This document shows positions 30,619 to 41,506 of a DNA stretch of 64,000 nucleotides, in pieces. The first letter of the stretch is position 1, and each line of letters begins with the position of its first letter. The DNA lies in contig JBBELK010000109.1 of the NCBI GenBank assembly GCA_037783545.1, forward strand, positions 124,001 to 188,000, read 5' to 3'. The notes below the pieces were generated by a model that searched no databases, was not told where the DNA came from, and worked only from the letters and a program-made list of their open reading frames with translations. This DNA is from Henricia sp. BOLD:AAB3569 (Eukaryota > Echinodermata > Asteroidea > Spinulosida > Echinasteridae). A program made the translations under genes and the position numbers.

Positions 30619-30691
30619 CGCCCGATAAGGGACTTGAACCCTTGACCCTCAGATTAAAAGTCTGATGCTCTACCGACTGAGCTAACCGGGC
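30619..30691 (-). tRNA. tRNA-Lys(TTT)
   Basis: Canonical. Confidence 0.96.
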
Positions 30692-30807
30692 TCTGAAAAC
30701 CGCTCTTCCATGTAACAAGAAATTAGCTTACATTTTACCAGCATCGTCTGACGATACAGACATGTTGAAAAAAATCCGGGGAGTGACGACAACGATCAGC
30801 ACGTCTT

Positions 30808-30890
30808 CCTTCGATAGCTCAGTTGGTAGAGCGGTGGACTGTAGTAACATTGATATCCATAGGTCGCTGGTTCAAATCCGGCTCGAAGGA
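30808..30890 (+). tRNA. tRNA-Tyr(GTA)
   Basis: Canonical; partner Lys at 30619. Confidence 0.96.
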
Positions 30891-31123
30891 ACTGTTTCGT
30901 TTTGAAATTTAGGTTTGTAGTTACGGCACAAAGCTAGGCATCAGGATGCGCATGTACTTCCCTGCATGTGTGATTCATCCCCTTCTTTACAAAATGTACG
31001 TGCCCTCCTGGAGATGAAAATGTTCTTCGCGATGTTGTTAGGTTCACTAATTGCTGATTTCAAGAATGTACCCTGCAAACCTGGAAAAAAAGTGTTGATG
31101 CTCAACCGTCTTTGCAAGCGTCT

Positions 31124-31196
31124 CGCCCGATAAGGGACTTGAACCCTTGACCCTCAGATTAAAAGCCTGATGCTCTACCGACTGAGCTAACCGGGC
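31124..31196 (-). tRNA. tRNA-Lys(TTT)
   Basis: A31 is G, leaving a G-U pair next to the anticodon loop. Confidence 0.92.
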
Positions 31197-31312
31197 TCTG
31201 AAAACCGCTCTTCCATGTAACAAGAAATTAGCTTACATTTTACCAGCATCGTCTGACGATACAGACATGTTGAAAAAAACCCGGGGAGTGACGACAACGA
31301 TCAGCACGTCTT

Positions 31313-31395
31313 CCTTCGATAGCTCAGTTGGTAGAGCGGTGGACTGTGGTAACATTGATATCCATAGGTCGCTGGTTCAATTCCGGCTCGAAGGA
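31313..31395 (+). tRNA. tRNA-Tyr body with GTG (His) anticodon
   Basis: Anticodon base A36 is G, so the loop reads CTGTGG and the anticodon is GTG. The T loop is also changed (TTCAATT). All stems and the intron are kept. Partner Lys at 31124. Confidence 0.88.
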
Positions 31396-31715
31396 ACTGT
31401 TTCGTTTTGAAATTTAGGTTTGTAGTTACGGCACAAAGCTAGGCATCAGGATGCGCATGTACGTCCCTGCATGTGTGATTCATCCCCTTCTTTACAAAAT
31501 GTACGTGCCCTCCTCGCTGTAGCCGACAACGGAAATGAAATCAGCGTGGCAATGTTTCCTTTACTGCATGTTTCTTTTTCGTGACGACGGTCTGGGTGAA
31601 AATGTTCTTCGCGATGTTGTTAGGTTCACTAATTGCTGATTTCAAGAATGTACCCTGCAAACCTTCCTAAAATTGGGAAAAAAAAGTTGATGCTCAACCG
31701 TCTTTGCAAGCATCT

Positions 31716-31773
31716 CGCCCGATAAGGGACTTGAACCCTTGACCCTCAGATTAAAAGACTGAGCTAACCGGGC
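31716..31773 (-). pseudogene. tRNA-Lys, 15-nt deletion type
   Basis: Same deletion as at 30051. Confidence 0.93.
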
Positions 31774-31889
31774 TCTGAAAACCGCTCTTCCATGTAACAA
31801 GAAATTAGCTTACATTTTACCAGCATCGTCTGACGATACAGACATGTTGAAAAACATCCGGGGAGTGACGACAACGATCAGCACGTCTT

Positions 31890-31972
31890 CCTTCGATAGC
31901 TCAGTTGGTAGAGCGGTGGACTGTAGTAACATTGATATCCATAGGTCGCTGGTTCAAATCCGGCTCGAAGGA
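31890..31972 (+). tRNA. tRNA-Tyr(GTA)
   Basis: Canonical; partner deleted Lys at 31716. Confidence 0.96.
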
Positions 31973-32284
31973 ACTGTTTCGTTTTGAAATTTAGGTTTGT
32001 AGTTACGGCACAAAGCTAGGCATCAGGATGCGCATGTACGTCCCTGCATGTGTGATTCATCCCCTTCTTTACAAAATGTACGTGCCCTCCTCGCTGTAGC
32101 CGACAACGGAAATGAAATCAGCGTGGCAATGTTTCCTTTACTGCATGTTTCTTTTTCGTGACGACGGTCTGAGATGAAAATGTTCTTCGCGATGTTGTTA
32201 GGTTCACTAATTGCTGATTTCAAGAATGTACCCTGCAAACCTGGAAAAAAAAGAGTTGATGCTCAACCGTCTTTGCAAGCATCT

Positions 32285-32357
32285 CGCCCGATAAGGGACT
32301 TGAACCCTTGACCCTCAGATTAAAAGTCTGATGCTCTACCGACTGAGCTAACCGGGC
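32285..32357 (-). tRNA. tRNA-Lys(TTT)
   Basis: Canonical. Confidence 0.96.
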
Positions 32358-32473
32358 TCTGAAAACCGCTCTTCCATGTAACAAGAAATTAGCTTACATT
32401 TTACCAGCATCGTCTGACGATACAGACATGTTGAAAAAAATCCGGGGAGTGACGACAACGATCAGCACGTCTT

Positions 32474-32556
32474 CCTTCGATAGCTCAGTTGGTAGAGCGG
32501 TGGACTGTGGTAACATTGATATCCATAGGTCGCTGGTTCAAATCCGGCTCGAAGGA
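32474..32556 (+). tRNA. tRNA-Tyr body with GTG (His) anticodon
   Basis: Only change from the canonical gene is A36 to G (anticodon at 32507-32509). Partner Lys at 32285. Confidence 0.9.
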
Positions 32557-32877
32557 ACTGTTTCGTTTTGAAATTTAGGTTTGTAGTTAAGGCACAAAGC
32601 TAGGCATCAGGATGCGCATGTACGTCCCTGCATGTGTGATTCATCCCCTTCTTTACAAAATGTACGTGCCCTCCTCGCTGTAGCCGACAACGGAAATGAA
32701 ATCAGCGTGGCAATGTTTCCTTTACTGCATGTTTCTTTTTCGTGACGACGGTCTGAGATGAAAATGTTCTTCGCGATGTTGTTAGGTTCACTAATTGCTG
32801 ATTTCAAGAATGTACCCTGCAAACCTTCCTAAAATTGGAAAAAAAGAGTTGATGCTCAACCGTCTTTGCAAGCGTCT

Positions 32878-32950
32878 CGCCCGATAAGGGACTTGAACCC
32901 TTGACCCTCAGATTAAAAGTCTGATGCTCTACCGACTGAGCTAACCGGGC
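32878..32950 (-). tRNA. tRNA-Lys(TTT)
   Basis: Canonical. Confidence 0.96.
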
Positions 32951-33066
32951 TCTGAAAACCGCTCTTCCATGTAACAAAAAATTAGCTTACATTTTACCAG
33001 CATCGTCTGACGATACAGACATGTTGAAAAAAATCCGGGGAGTGACGACAACGATCAGCACGTCTT

Positions 33067-33149
33067 CCTTCGATAGCTCAGTTGGTAGAGCGGTGGACTG
33101 TAGTAACATTGATATCCATAGGTCGCTGGTTCAAATCCGGCTCGAAGGA
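33067..33149 (+). tRNA. tRNA-Tyr(GTA)
   Basis: Canonical; partner Lys at 32878. Confidence 0.96.
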
Positions 33150-33383
33150 ACTGTTTCGTTTTGAAATTTAGGTTTGTAGTTACGGCACAAAGCTAGGCAT
33201 CAGGATGCGCATGTACGTCCCTGCATGTGTGATTCATCCCCTTCTTTACAAAATGTACGTGCCCTCCTGGAGATGAAAATGTTCTTCGCGATGTTGTTAG
33301 GTTCACTAATTGCTGATTTCAAGAATGTACCCTGCAAACCTGGAAAAAAAAGAGTTGATGCTCAACCGTCTTTGCAAGCGTCT

Positions 33384-33456
33384 CGCCCGATAAGGGACTT
33401 GAACCCTTGACCCTCAGATTAAAAGTCTGATGCTCTACCGACTGAGCTAACCGGGC
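33384..33456 (-). tRNA. tRNA-Lys(TTT)
   Basis: Canonical; short-type unit. Confidence 0.96.
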
Positions 33457-33572
33457 TCTGAAAACCGCTCTTCCATGTAACAAGAAATTAGCTTACATTT
33501 TACCAGCATCGTCTGACGATACAGACATGTTGAAAAAAATCCGGGGAGTGACGACAACGATCAGCACGTCTT

Positions 33573-33655
33573 CCTTCGATAGCTCAGTTGGTAGAGCGGT
33601 GGACTGTAGTAACATTGATATCCATAGGTCGCTGGTTCAAATCCGGCTCGAAGGA
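33573..33655 (+). tRNA. tRNA-Tyr(GTA)
   Basis: Canonical; partner Lys at 33384. Confidence 0.96.
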
Positions 33656-33974
33656 ACTGTTTCGTTTTGAAATTTAGGTTTGTAGTTACGGCACAAAGCT
33701 AGGCATCAGGATGCGCATGTACGTCCCTGCATGTGTGATTCATCCCCTTCTTTACAAAATGTACGTGCCCTCCTCGCTGTAGCCGACAACGGAAATGAAA
33801 TCAGCGTGGCAATGTTTCCTTTACTGCATGTTTCTTTTTCGTGACGACGGTCTGGGTGAAAATGTTCTTCGCGATGTTGTTAGGTTCACTAATTGCTGAT
33901 TTCAAGAATGTACCCTGCAAACCTTCCTAAAATTGGAAAAAAAAGTTGATGCTCAACCGTCTTTGCAAGCATCT

Positions 33975-34032
33975 CGCCCGATAAGGGACTTGAACCCTTG
34001 ACCCTCAGATTAAAAGACTGAGCTAACCGGGC
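33975..34032 (-). pseudogene. tRNA-Lys, 15-nt deletion type
   Basis: Same deletion as at 30051. Confidence 0.93.
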
Positions 34033-34148
34033 TCTGAAAACCGCTCTTCCATGTAACAAGAAATTAACTTACATTTTACCAGCATCGTCTGACGATACAG
34101 ACATGTTGAAAATAATCCGGGGAGTGACGACAACGATCAGCACGTCTT

Positions 34149-34231
34149 CCTTCGATAGCTCAGTTGGTAGAGCGGTGGACTGTAGTAACATTGATATCCA
34201 TAGGTCGCTGGTTCAAATCCGGCTCGAAGGA
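34149..34231 (+). tRNA. tRNA-Tyr(GTA)
   Basis: Canonical; partner deleted Lys at 33975. Confidence 0.96.
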
Positions 34232-34464
34232 ACTGTTTCGTTTTGAAATTTAGGTTTGTAGTTACGGCACAAAGCTAGGCATCAGGATGCGCATGTACGT
34301 CCCTGCATGTGTGATTCATCCCCTTCTTTCCAAAATGTACGTGCCCTCCTGGAGATGAAAATGTTCTTCGCGATGTTGTTAGGTTCACTAATTGCTGATT
34401 TCAAGAATGTACCCTGCAAACCTGGAAAAAAAGAGTTGATGCTCAACCGTCTTTGCAAGCATCT

Positions 34465-34522
34465 CGCCCGATAAGGGACTTGAACCCTTGACCCTCAGAT
34501 TAAAAGACCGAGCTAACCGGGC
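34465..34522 (-). pseudogene. tRNA-Lys, 15-nt deletion type
   Basis: Deletion as at 30051 plus one extra D-arm change, shared only with the copy at 36702. Confidence 0.93.
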
Positions 34523-34638
34523 TCTGAAAACCGCTCTTCCATGTAACAAGAAATTAGCTTACATTTTACCAGCATCGTCTGACGATACAGACATGTTGAA
34601 AAAAATCCGGGGAGTGACGACAACGATCAGCACGTCTT

Positions 34639-34721
34639 CCTTCGATAGCTCAGTTGGTAGAGCGGTGGACTGTAGTAACATTGATATCCATAGGTCGCTG
34701 GTTCAAATCCGGCTCGAAGGA
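34639..34721 (+). tRNA. tRNA-Tyr(GTA)
   Basis: Canonical; partner deleted Lys at 34465. Confidence 0.96.
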
Positions 34722-35043
34722 ACTGTTTCGTTTTGAAATTTAGGTTTGTAGTTACGGCACAAAGCTAGGCATCAGGATGCGCATGTACGTCCCTGCATGT
34801 GTGATTCATCCCCTTCTTTACAAAATGTACGTGCCCTCCTCGCTGTAGCCGACAACGGAAATGAAATCAGCGTGGCAATGTTTCCTTTACTGCATGTTTC
34901 TTTTTCGTGACGACGGTCTGAGATGAAAATGTTCTTCGCGATGTTGTTAGGTTCACTAATTGCTGATTTCAAGAATGTACCCTGCAAACCTTCCTAAAAT
35001 TGGAAAAAAAAAAGTTGATGCTCAACCGTCTTTGCAAGCATCT

Positions 35044-35101
35044 CGCCCGATAAGGGACTTGAACCCTTGACCCTCAGATTAAAAGACTGAGCTAACCGGG
35101 C
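35044..35101 (-). pseudogene. tRNA-Lys, 15-nt deletion type
   Basis: Same deletion as at 30051, here in a unit with full-length spacer. Confidence 0.93.
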
Positions 35102-35217
35102 TCTGAAAACCGCTCTTCCATGTAACAAGAAAATAGCTTACATTTTATCAGCATCGTCTGACGATACAGACATGTTGAAAAAAATCCGTGGAGTGACGAC
35201 AACGATCAGCACGTCTT

Positions 35218-35300
35218 CCTTCGATAGCTCAGTTGGTAGAGCGGTGGACTGTAGTAACATTGATATCCATAGGTCGCTGGTTCAAATCCGGCTCGAAGGA
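35218..35300 (+). tRNA. tRNA-Tyr(GTA)
   Basis: Canonical; partner deleted Lys at 35044. Confidence 0.96.
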
Positions 35301-35620
35301 ACTGTTTCGTTTTGAAATTTAGGTTTGTAGTTACGGCACAAAGCTAGGTATCAGGATGCGCATGTACGTCCCTGCATGTGTGATTCATCCCCTTCTTTAC
35401 AAAATGTACGTGCCCTCCTCGCTGTAGCCGACAACGGAAATGAAATCAGCGTGGCAATGTTTCCTTTACTGCATGTTTCTTTTTCGTGACGACGGTCTGA
35501 GATGAAAATGTTCTTCGCGATGTTGTTAGGTTCACTAATTGCTGATTTCAAGAATGTACCCTGCAAACCTTCCTAAAATTGGAAAAAAGAGTTGATGCTC
35601 AACCGTCTTTGCAAGCGTCT

Positions 35621-35693
35621 CGCCCGATAAGGGACTTGAACCCTTGACCCTCAGATTAAAAGTCTGATGCTCTACCGACTGAGCTAACCGGGC
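35621..35693 (-). tRNA. tRNA-Lys(TTT)
   Basis: Canonical; T-run reduced to six. Confidence 0.96.
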
Positions 35694-35809
35694 TCTGAAA
35701 ACCGCTCTTCCATGTAACAAGAAATTAGCTTACATTTTACCAGCATCGTCTGACGATACAGACATGTTGAAAAAAATCCGGGGAGTGACGACAACGATCA
35801 GCACGTCTT

Positions 35810-35892
35810 CCTTCGATAGCTCAGTTGGTAGAGCGGTGGACTGTGGTAACATTGATATCCATAGGTCGCTGGTTCAAATCCGGCTCGAAGGA
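35810..35892 (+). tRNA. tRNA-Tyr body with GTG (His) anticodon
   Basis: A36 to G only; partner Lys at 35621. Confidence 0.9.
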
Positions 35893-36211
35893 ACTGTTTC
35901 GTTTTGAAATTTAGGTTTGTAGTTACGGCACAAAGCTAGGCATCAGGATGCGCATGTACGTCCCTGCATGTGTGATTCATCCCCTTCTTTACAAAATGTA
36001 CGTGCCCTCCTCGCTGTAGCCGACAACGGAAATGAAATCAGCGTGGCAATGTTTCCTTTACTGCATGTTTCTTTTTCGTGACGACGGTCTGGGTGAAAAT
36101 GTTCTTCGCGATGTTGTTAGGTTCACTAATTGCTGATTTCAAGAATGTACCCTGCAAACCTTCCTAAAATTGGAAAAAAAAGTTGATGCTCAACCGTCTT
36201 TGCAAGCATCT

Positions 36212-36269
36212 CGCCCGATAAGGGACTTGAACCCTTGACCCTCAGATTAAAAGACTGAGCTAACCGGGC
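36212..36269 (-). pseudogene. tRNA-Lys, 15-nt deletion type
   Basis: Same deletion as at 30051; 2,237 bp from the copy at 33975. Confidence 0.93.
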
Positions 36270-36385
36270 TCTGAAAACCGCTCTTCCATGTAACAAGAAA
36301 TTAACTTACATTTTACCAGCATCGTCTGACGATACAGACATGTTGAAAATAATCCGGGGAGTGACGACAACGATCAGCACGTCTT

Positions 36386-36468
36386 CCTTCGATAGCTCAG
36401 TTGGTAGAGCGGTGGACTGTAGTAACATTGATATCCATAGGTCGCTGGTTCAAATCCGGCTCGAAGGA
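36386..36468 (+). tRNA. tRNA-Tyr(GTA)
   Basis: Canonical; partner deleted Lys at 36212. Confidence 0.96.
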
Positions 36469-36701
36469 ACTGTTTCGTTTTGAAATTTAGGTTTGTAGTT
36501 ACGGCACAAAGCTAGGCATCAGGATGCGCATGTACGTCCCTGCATGTGTGATTCATCCCCTTCTTTCCAAAATGTACGTGCCCTCCTGGAGATGAAAATG
36601 TTCTTCGCGATGTTGTTAGGTTCACTAATTGCTGATTTCAAGAATGTACCCTGCAAACCTGGAAAAAAAGAGTTGATGCTCAACCGTCTTTGCAAGCATC
36701 T

Positions 36702-36759
36702 CGCCCGATAAGGGACTTGAACCCTTGACCCTCAGATTAAAAGACCGAGCTAACCGGGC
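36702..36759 (-). pseudogene. tRNA-Lys, 15-nt deletion type
   Basis: Twin of the copy at 34465, 2,237 bp away. Confidence 0.93.
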
Positions 36760-36875
36760 TCTGAAAACCGCTCTTCCATGTAACAAGAAATTAGCTTACA
36801 TTTTACCAGCATCGTCTGACGATACAGACATGTTGAAAAAAATCCGGGGAGTGACGACAACGATCAGCACGTCTT

Positions 36876-36958
36876 CCTTCGATAGCTCAGTTGGTAGAGC
36901 GGTGGACTGTAGTAACATTGATATCCATAGGTCGCTGGTTCAAATCCGGCTCGAAGGA
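36876..36958 (+). tRNA. tRNA-Tyr(GTA)
   Basis: Canonical; partner deleted Lys at 36702. Confidence 0.96.
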
Positions 36959-37279
36959 ACTGTTTCGTTTTGAAATTTAGGTTTGTAGTTACGGCACAAA
37001 GCTAGGCATCAGGATGCGCATGTACGTCCCTGCATGTGTGATTCATCCCCTTCTTTACAAAATGTACGTGCCCTCCTCGCTGTAGCCGACAACGGAAATG
37101 AAATCAGCGTGGCAATGTTTCCTTTACTGCATGTTTCTTTTTCGTGACGACGGTCTGAGATGAAAATGTTCTTCGCGATGTTGTTAGGTTCACTAATTGC
37201 TGATTTCAAGAATGTACCCTGCAAACCTTCCTAAAATTGGGAAAAAAGAGTTGATGCTCAACCGTCTTTGCAAGCGTCT

Positions 37280-37352
37280 CGCCCGATAAGGGACTTGAAC
37301 CCTTGACCCTCAGATTAAAAGTCTGATGCTCTACCGACTGAGCTAACCGGGC
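37280..37352 (-). tRNA. tRNA-Lys(TTT), unit without Tyr
   Basis: Canonical gene. Its Tyr partner is deleted: the intergenic stretch joins post-Tyr spacer at about 37407. Confidence 0.95.
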
Positions 37353-37711
37353 TCTGAAAACCGCTCTTCCATGTAACAAGAAATTAGCTTACATTTTACC
37401 AGCATCATTTAGGTTTGTAGTTACGGCACAAAGCTAGGCATCAGGATGCGCATGTACGTCCCTGCATGTGTGATTCATCCCCTTCTTTACAAAATGTACG
37501 TGCCCTCCTCGCTGTAGCCGACAACGGAAATGAAATCAGCGTGGCAATGTTTCCTTTACTGCATGTTTCTTTTTCGTGACGACGGTCTGAGATGAAAATG
37601 TTCTTCGCGATGTTGTTAGGTTCACTAATTGCTGATTTCAAGAATGTACCCTGCAAACCTTCCTAAAATTTGAAAAAAAGAGTTGATGCTCAACCGTTTT
37701 TGCAAGCGTCT

Positions 37712-37784
37712 CGCCCGATAAGGGACTTGAACCCTTGACCCTCAGATTAAAAGTCTGATGCTCTACCGACTGAGCTAACCGGGC
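37712..37784 (-). tRNA. tRNA-Lys(TTT)
   Basis: Canonical. Confidence 0.96.
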
Positions 37785-37901
37785 TCTGAAAACCGCTCTT
37801 CCATGTAACAAAAAAATTAGCTTACATTTTACCAGCATCGTCTGACGATACAGACATGTTGAAAAAAATCCGGGGAGTGACGACAACGATCAGCACGTCT
37901 T

Positions 37902-37984
37902 CCTTCGATAGCTCAGTTGGTAGAGCGGTGGACTGTAGTAACATTGATATCCATAGGTCGCTGGTTCAAATCCGGCTCGAAGGA
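37902..37984 (+). tRNA. tRNA-Tyr(GTA)
   Basis: Canonical; partner Lys at 37712. Confidence 0.96.
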
Positions 37985-38295
37985 ACTGTTTCGTTTTGAA
38001 ATTTAGGTTTGTAGTTACGGCACAAAGCTAGGCATCAGGATGCGCATGTACGTCCCTGCATGTGTGATTCATCCCCTTCTTTACAAAATGTACGTGCCCT
38101 CCTCGCTGTAGCCGACAACGGAAATGAAATCAGCGTGGCAATGTTTCCTTTACTGCATGTTTCTTTTTCGTGACGACGGTCTGAGATGAAAATGTTCTTC
38201 GCGATGTTGTTAGGTTCACTAATTGCTGATTTCAAGAATGTACCCTGCAAACCTGGAAAAAAAGAGTTGATGCTCAACCGTCTTCGCAAGCATCT

Positions 38296-38368
38296 CGCCC
38301 GATAAGGGACTTGAACCCTTGACCCTCAGATTAAAAGTCTGATGCTCTACCGACTGAGCTAACCGGGC
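38296..38368 (-). tRNA. tRNA-Lys(TTT)
   Basis: Canonical. Confidence 0.96.
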
Positions 38369-38484
38369 TCTGAAAACCGCTCTTCCATGTAACAAGAAAT
38401 TAGCTTACATTTTACCAGCATCGTCTGACGATACAGACATGTTGAAAAAAATCCGGGGAGTGACGACAACGATCAGCACGTCTT

Positions 38485-38567
38485 CCTTCGATAGCTCAGT
38501 TGGTAGAGCGGTGGACTGTAGTAACATTGATATCCATAGGTCGCTGGTTCAAATCCGGCTCGAAGGA
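38485..38567 (+). tRNA. tRNA-Tyr(GTA)
   Basis: Canonical; partner Lys at 38296. Confidence 0.96.
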
Positions 38568-38878
38568 ACTGTTTCGTTTTGAAATTTAGGTTTGTAGTTA
38601 CGGCACAAAGCTAGGCATCAGGATGCGCATGTACGTCCCTGCATGTGTGATTCATCCCCTTCTTTACAAAATGTACGTGCCCTCCTCGCTGTAGCCGACA
38701 ACGGAAATGAAATCAGCGTGGCAATGTTTCCTTTACTGCATGTTTCTTTTTCGTGACGACGGTCTGAGATGAAAATGTTCTTCGCGATGTTGTTAGGTTC
38801 ACTAATTGCTGATTTCAAGAATGTACCCTGCAAACCTGGAAAAAAAGAGTTGATGCTCAACCGTCTTTGCAAGCATCT

Positions 38879-38951
38879 CGCCCGATAAGGGACTTGAACC
38901 CTTGACCCTCAGATTAAAAGTCTGATGCTCTACCGACTGAGCTAACCGGGC
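38879..38951 (-). tRNA. tRNA-Lys(TTT)
   Basis: Canonical. Confidence 0.96.
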
Positions 38952-39067
38952 TCTGAAAACCGCTCTTCCATGTAACAAGAAATTAGCTTACATTTTACCA
39001 GCATCGTCTGACGATACAGACATGTTGAAAAAAATCCGGGGAGTGACGACAACGATCAGCACGTCTT

Positions 39068-39150
39068 CCTTCGATAGCTCAGTTGGTAGAGCGGTGGACT
39101 GTAGTAACATTGATATCCATAGGTCGCTGGTTCGAATCCGGCTCGAAGGA
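39068..39150 (+). tRNA. tRNA-Tyr(GTA)
   Basis: B box reads GGTTCGAATCC (A57 to G), closer to the animal consensus. Partner Lys at 38879. Confidence 0.96.
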
Positions 39151-39383
39151 ACTGTTTCGTTTTGAAATTTAGGTTTGTAGTTACGGCACAAAGCTAGGCA
39201 TCAGGATGCGCATGTACGTCCCTGCATGTGTGATTCATCCCCTTCTTTACAAAATGTACGTGCCCTCCTGGAGATGAAAATGTTCTTCGCGATGTTGTTA
39301 GGTTCACTAATTGCTGATTTCAAGAATGTACCCTGCAAACCTGGAAAAAAAGAGTTGATGCTCAACCGTCTTTGCAAGCGTCT

Positions 39384-39456
39384 CGCCCGATAAGGGACTT
39401 GAACCCTTGACCCTCAGATTAAAAGTCTGATGCTCTACCGACTGAGCTAACCGGGC
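39384..39456 (-). tRNA. tRNA-Lys(TTT)
   Basis: Canonical; short-type unit. Confidence 0.96.
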
Positions 39457-39572
39457 TCTGAAAACCGCTCTTCCATGTAACAAGAAATTAGCTTACATTT
39501 TACCAGCATCGTCTGACGATACAGACATGTTGAAAAAAATCCGGGGAGTGACGACAACGATCAGCACGTCTT

Positions 39573-39655
39573 CCTTCGATAGCTCAGTTGGTAGAGCGGT
39601 GGACTGTGGTAACATTGATATCCATAGGTCGCTGGTTCAAATCCGGCTCGAAGGA
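39573..39655 (+). tRNA. tRNA-Tyr body with GTG (His) anticodon
   Basis: A36 to G only; partner Lys at 39384. Confidence 0.9.
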
Positions 39656-39976
39656 ACTGTTTCGTTTTGAAATTTAGGTTTGTAGTTACGGCACAAAGCT
39701 AGGCATCAGGATGCGCATGTACGTCCCTGCATGTGTGATTCATCCCCTTCTTTACAAAATGTACGTGCCCTCCTCGCTGTAGCCGACAACGGAAATGAAA
39801 TCAGCGTGGCAATGTTTCCTTTACTGCATGTTTCTTTTTCGTGACGACGGTCTGGGTGAAAATGTTCTTCGCGATGTTGTTAGGTTCACTAATTGCTGAT
39901 TTCAAGAATGTACCCTGCAAACCTTCCTAAAATTGGAAAAAAAAAAGTTGATGCTCAACCGTCTTTGCAAGCATCT

Positions 39977-40034
39977 CGCCCGATAAGGGACTTGAACCCT
40001 TGACCCTCAGATTAAAAGACTGAGCTAACCGGGC
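39977..40034 (-). pseudogene. tRNA-Lys, 15-nt deletion type
   Basis: Same deletion as at 30051. Confidence 0.93.
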
Positions 40035-40150
40035 TCTGAAAACCGCTCTTCCATGTAACAAGAAATTAGCTTACATTTTATCAGCATCGTCTGACGATAC
40101 AGACATGTTGAAAAAAATCCGTGGAGTGACGACAACGATCAGCACGTCTT

Positions 40151-40233
40151 CCTTCGATAGCTCAGTTGGTAGAGCGGTGGACTGTAGTAACATTGATATC
40201 CATAGGTCGCTGGTTCAAATCCGGCTCGAAGGA
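40151..40233 (+). tRNA. tRNA-Tyr(GTA)
   Basis: Canonical; partner deleted Lys at 39977. Confidence 0.96.
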
Positions 40234-40553
40234 ACTGTTTCGTTTTGAAATTTAGGTTTGTAGTTACGGCACAAAGCTAGGCATCAGGATGCGCATGTAC
40301 GTCCCTGCATGTGTGATTCATCCCCTTCTTTACAAAATGTACGTGCCCTCCTCGCTGTAGCCGACAACGGAAATGAAATCAGCGTGGCAATGTTTCCTTT
40401 ACTGCATGTTTCTTTTTCGTGACGACGGTCTGAGATGAAAATGTTCTTCGCGATGTTGTTAGGTTCACTAATTGCTGATTTCAAGAATGTACCCTGCAAA
40501 CCTTCCTAAAATTGGAAAAAAGAGTTGATGCTCAACCGTCTTTGCAAGCGTCT

Positions 40554-40626
40554 CGCCCGATAAGGGACTTGAACCCTTGACCCTCAGATTAAAAGTCTGA
40601 TGCTCTACCGACTGAGCTAACCGGGC
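40554..40626 (-). tRNA. tRNA-Lys(TTT)
   Basis: Canonical; T-run of six. Confidence 0.96.
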
Positions 40627-40742
40627 TCTGAAAACCGCTCTTCCATGTAACAAGAAATTAGCTTACATTTTACCAGCATCGTCTGACGATACAGACATGT
40701 TGAAAAAAATCCGGGGAGTGACGACAACGATCAGCACGTCTT

Positions 40743-40825
40743 CCTTCGATAGCTCAGTTGGTAGAGCGGTGGACTGTAGTAACATTGATATCCATAGGTC
40801 GCTGGTTCAAATCCGGCTCGAAGGA
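40743..40825 (+). tRNA. tRNA-Tyr(GTA)
   Basis: Canonical; partner Lys at 40554, followed by the second Ngaro-like element. Confidence 0.96.
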
Positions 40826-40951
40826 ACTGTTTCGTTTTGAAATTTAGGTTTGTAGTTACGGCACAAAGCTAGGCATCAGGATGCGCATGTACGTCCCTGC
40901 ATGTGTGATTCATCCCCTTCTTTACAAAATGTACGTGCCCTCCTGGAGATG

Positions 40952-41094
40952 TGGAATTTCTTTTCGTTTTAGAACGACAGGTGCCAGTGTATACACACTG
41001 AACACAATAGAATTACATAACAACTGGCTATATAAACGCCACGTTTGCTTCAGTAGCTCACTCTCGGTCAACCGTGTCAACTTTGCAGTACAAT
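40952..41094 (+). repeat. Split direct repeat A1
   Basis: 143 bp, same length and sequence as A2. It contains TATATAA near its 3' half, a possible promoter. Confidence 0.92.
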
Positions 41095-41238
41095 GATTCT
41101 ACACACGTCTTCACGCACCGCATCGAACATTTCCCTCGAACCGGGCGTCGGCGGTTTGGAGTCCGGTACCAGCAGTGATCAGATACTGAACGCTACCCAG
41201 GCCCTTTCTAAGTCATTAGACTTCAAGGTCGAATCGGC

Positions 41239-41499
41239 TTGCAAGAAGCAACGCTTATCAGACGTTCCGACGTTCAAACGCGACGGCATCAACAGCAGCA
41301 CAAGCACTGCGAGAAGCTTCTTTCGCTTGTCGAGTCGGCCATTCAGAACATTGACAGCCTTGACATCGACTCGGCCAAGACCGACTGGAACGCCGCCGTG
41401 AAGTCCATCAAGGAACGTCAAAAGCTCATACGACTTGCTGACCGTTCTGATCTCGGCTGGGGAGTTGTGAAAGAGTACATCGCAGAAACGTCTAATTGA
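41239..41499 (+). CDS. Short gag-like frame with RQKLI block
   Basis: 86 residues from the first ATG of this frame. The block RQKLIRLADRSDLGW near residues 61-75 matches RQKLIKIADSSELGW of the gag-like protein at 26664-27410. No zinc knuckle is present, so it looks like a remnant of a gag gene in a non-autonomous element. Confidence 0.6.
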   Translation: MQEATLIRRSDVQTRRHQQQHKHCEKLLSLVESAIQNIDSLDIDSAKTDWNAAVKSIKERQKLIRLADRSDLGWGVVKEYIAETSN

Positions 41500-41506
41500 G
41501 GCGGCA

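Larger units (their letters stand above)
28911..40951. repeat. Tandem array, segment 3: mixed unit sizes
   Basis: Tyr-to-Tyr spacings of 593, 583, 577, 505 and 490 bp alternate. The sizes follow from three recurring deletions: 10 bp before the Lys terminator region, 78 bp in mid-spacer, and 15 bp inside tRNA-Lys. A 2,237-bp four-unit block is tandemly duplicated near 33.6-38.1 kb. Confidence 0.95.
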
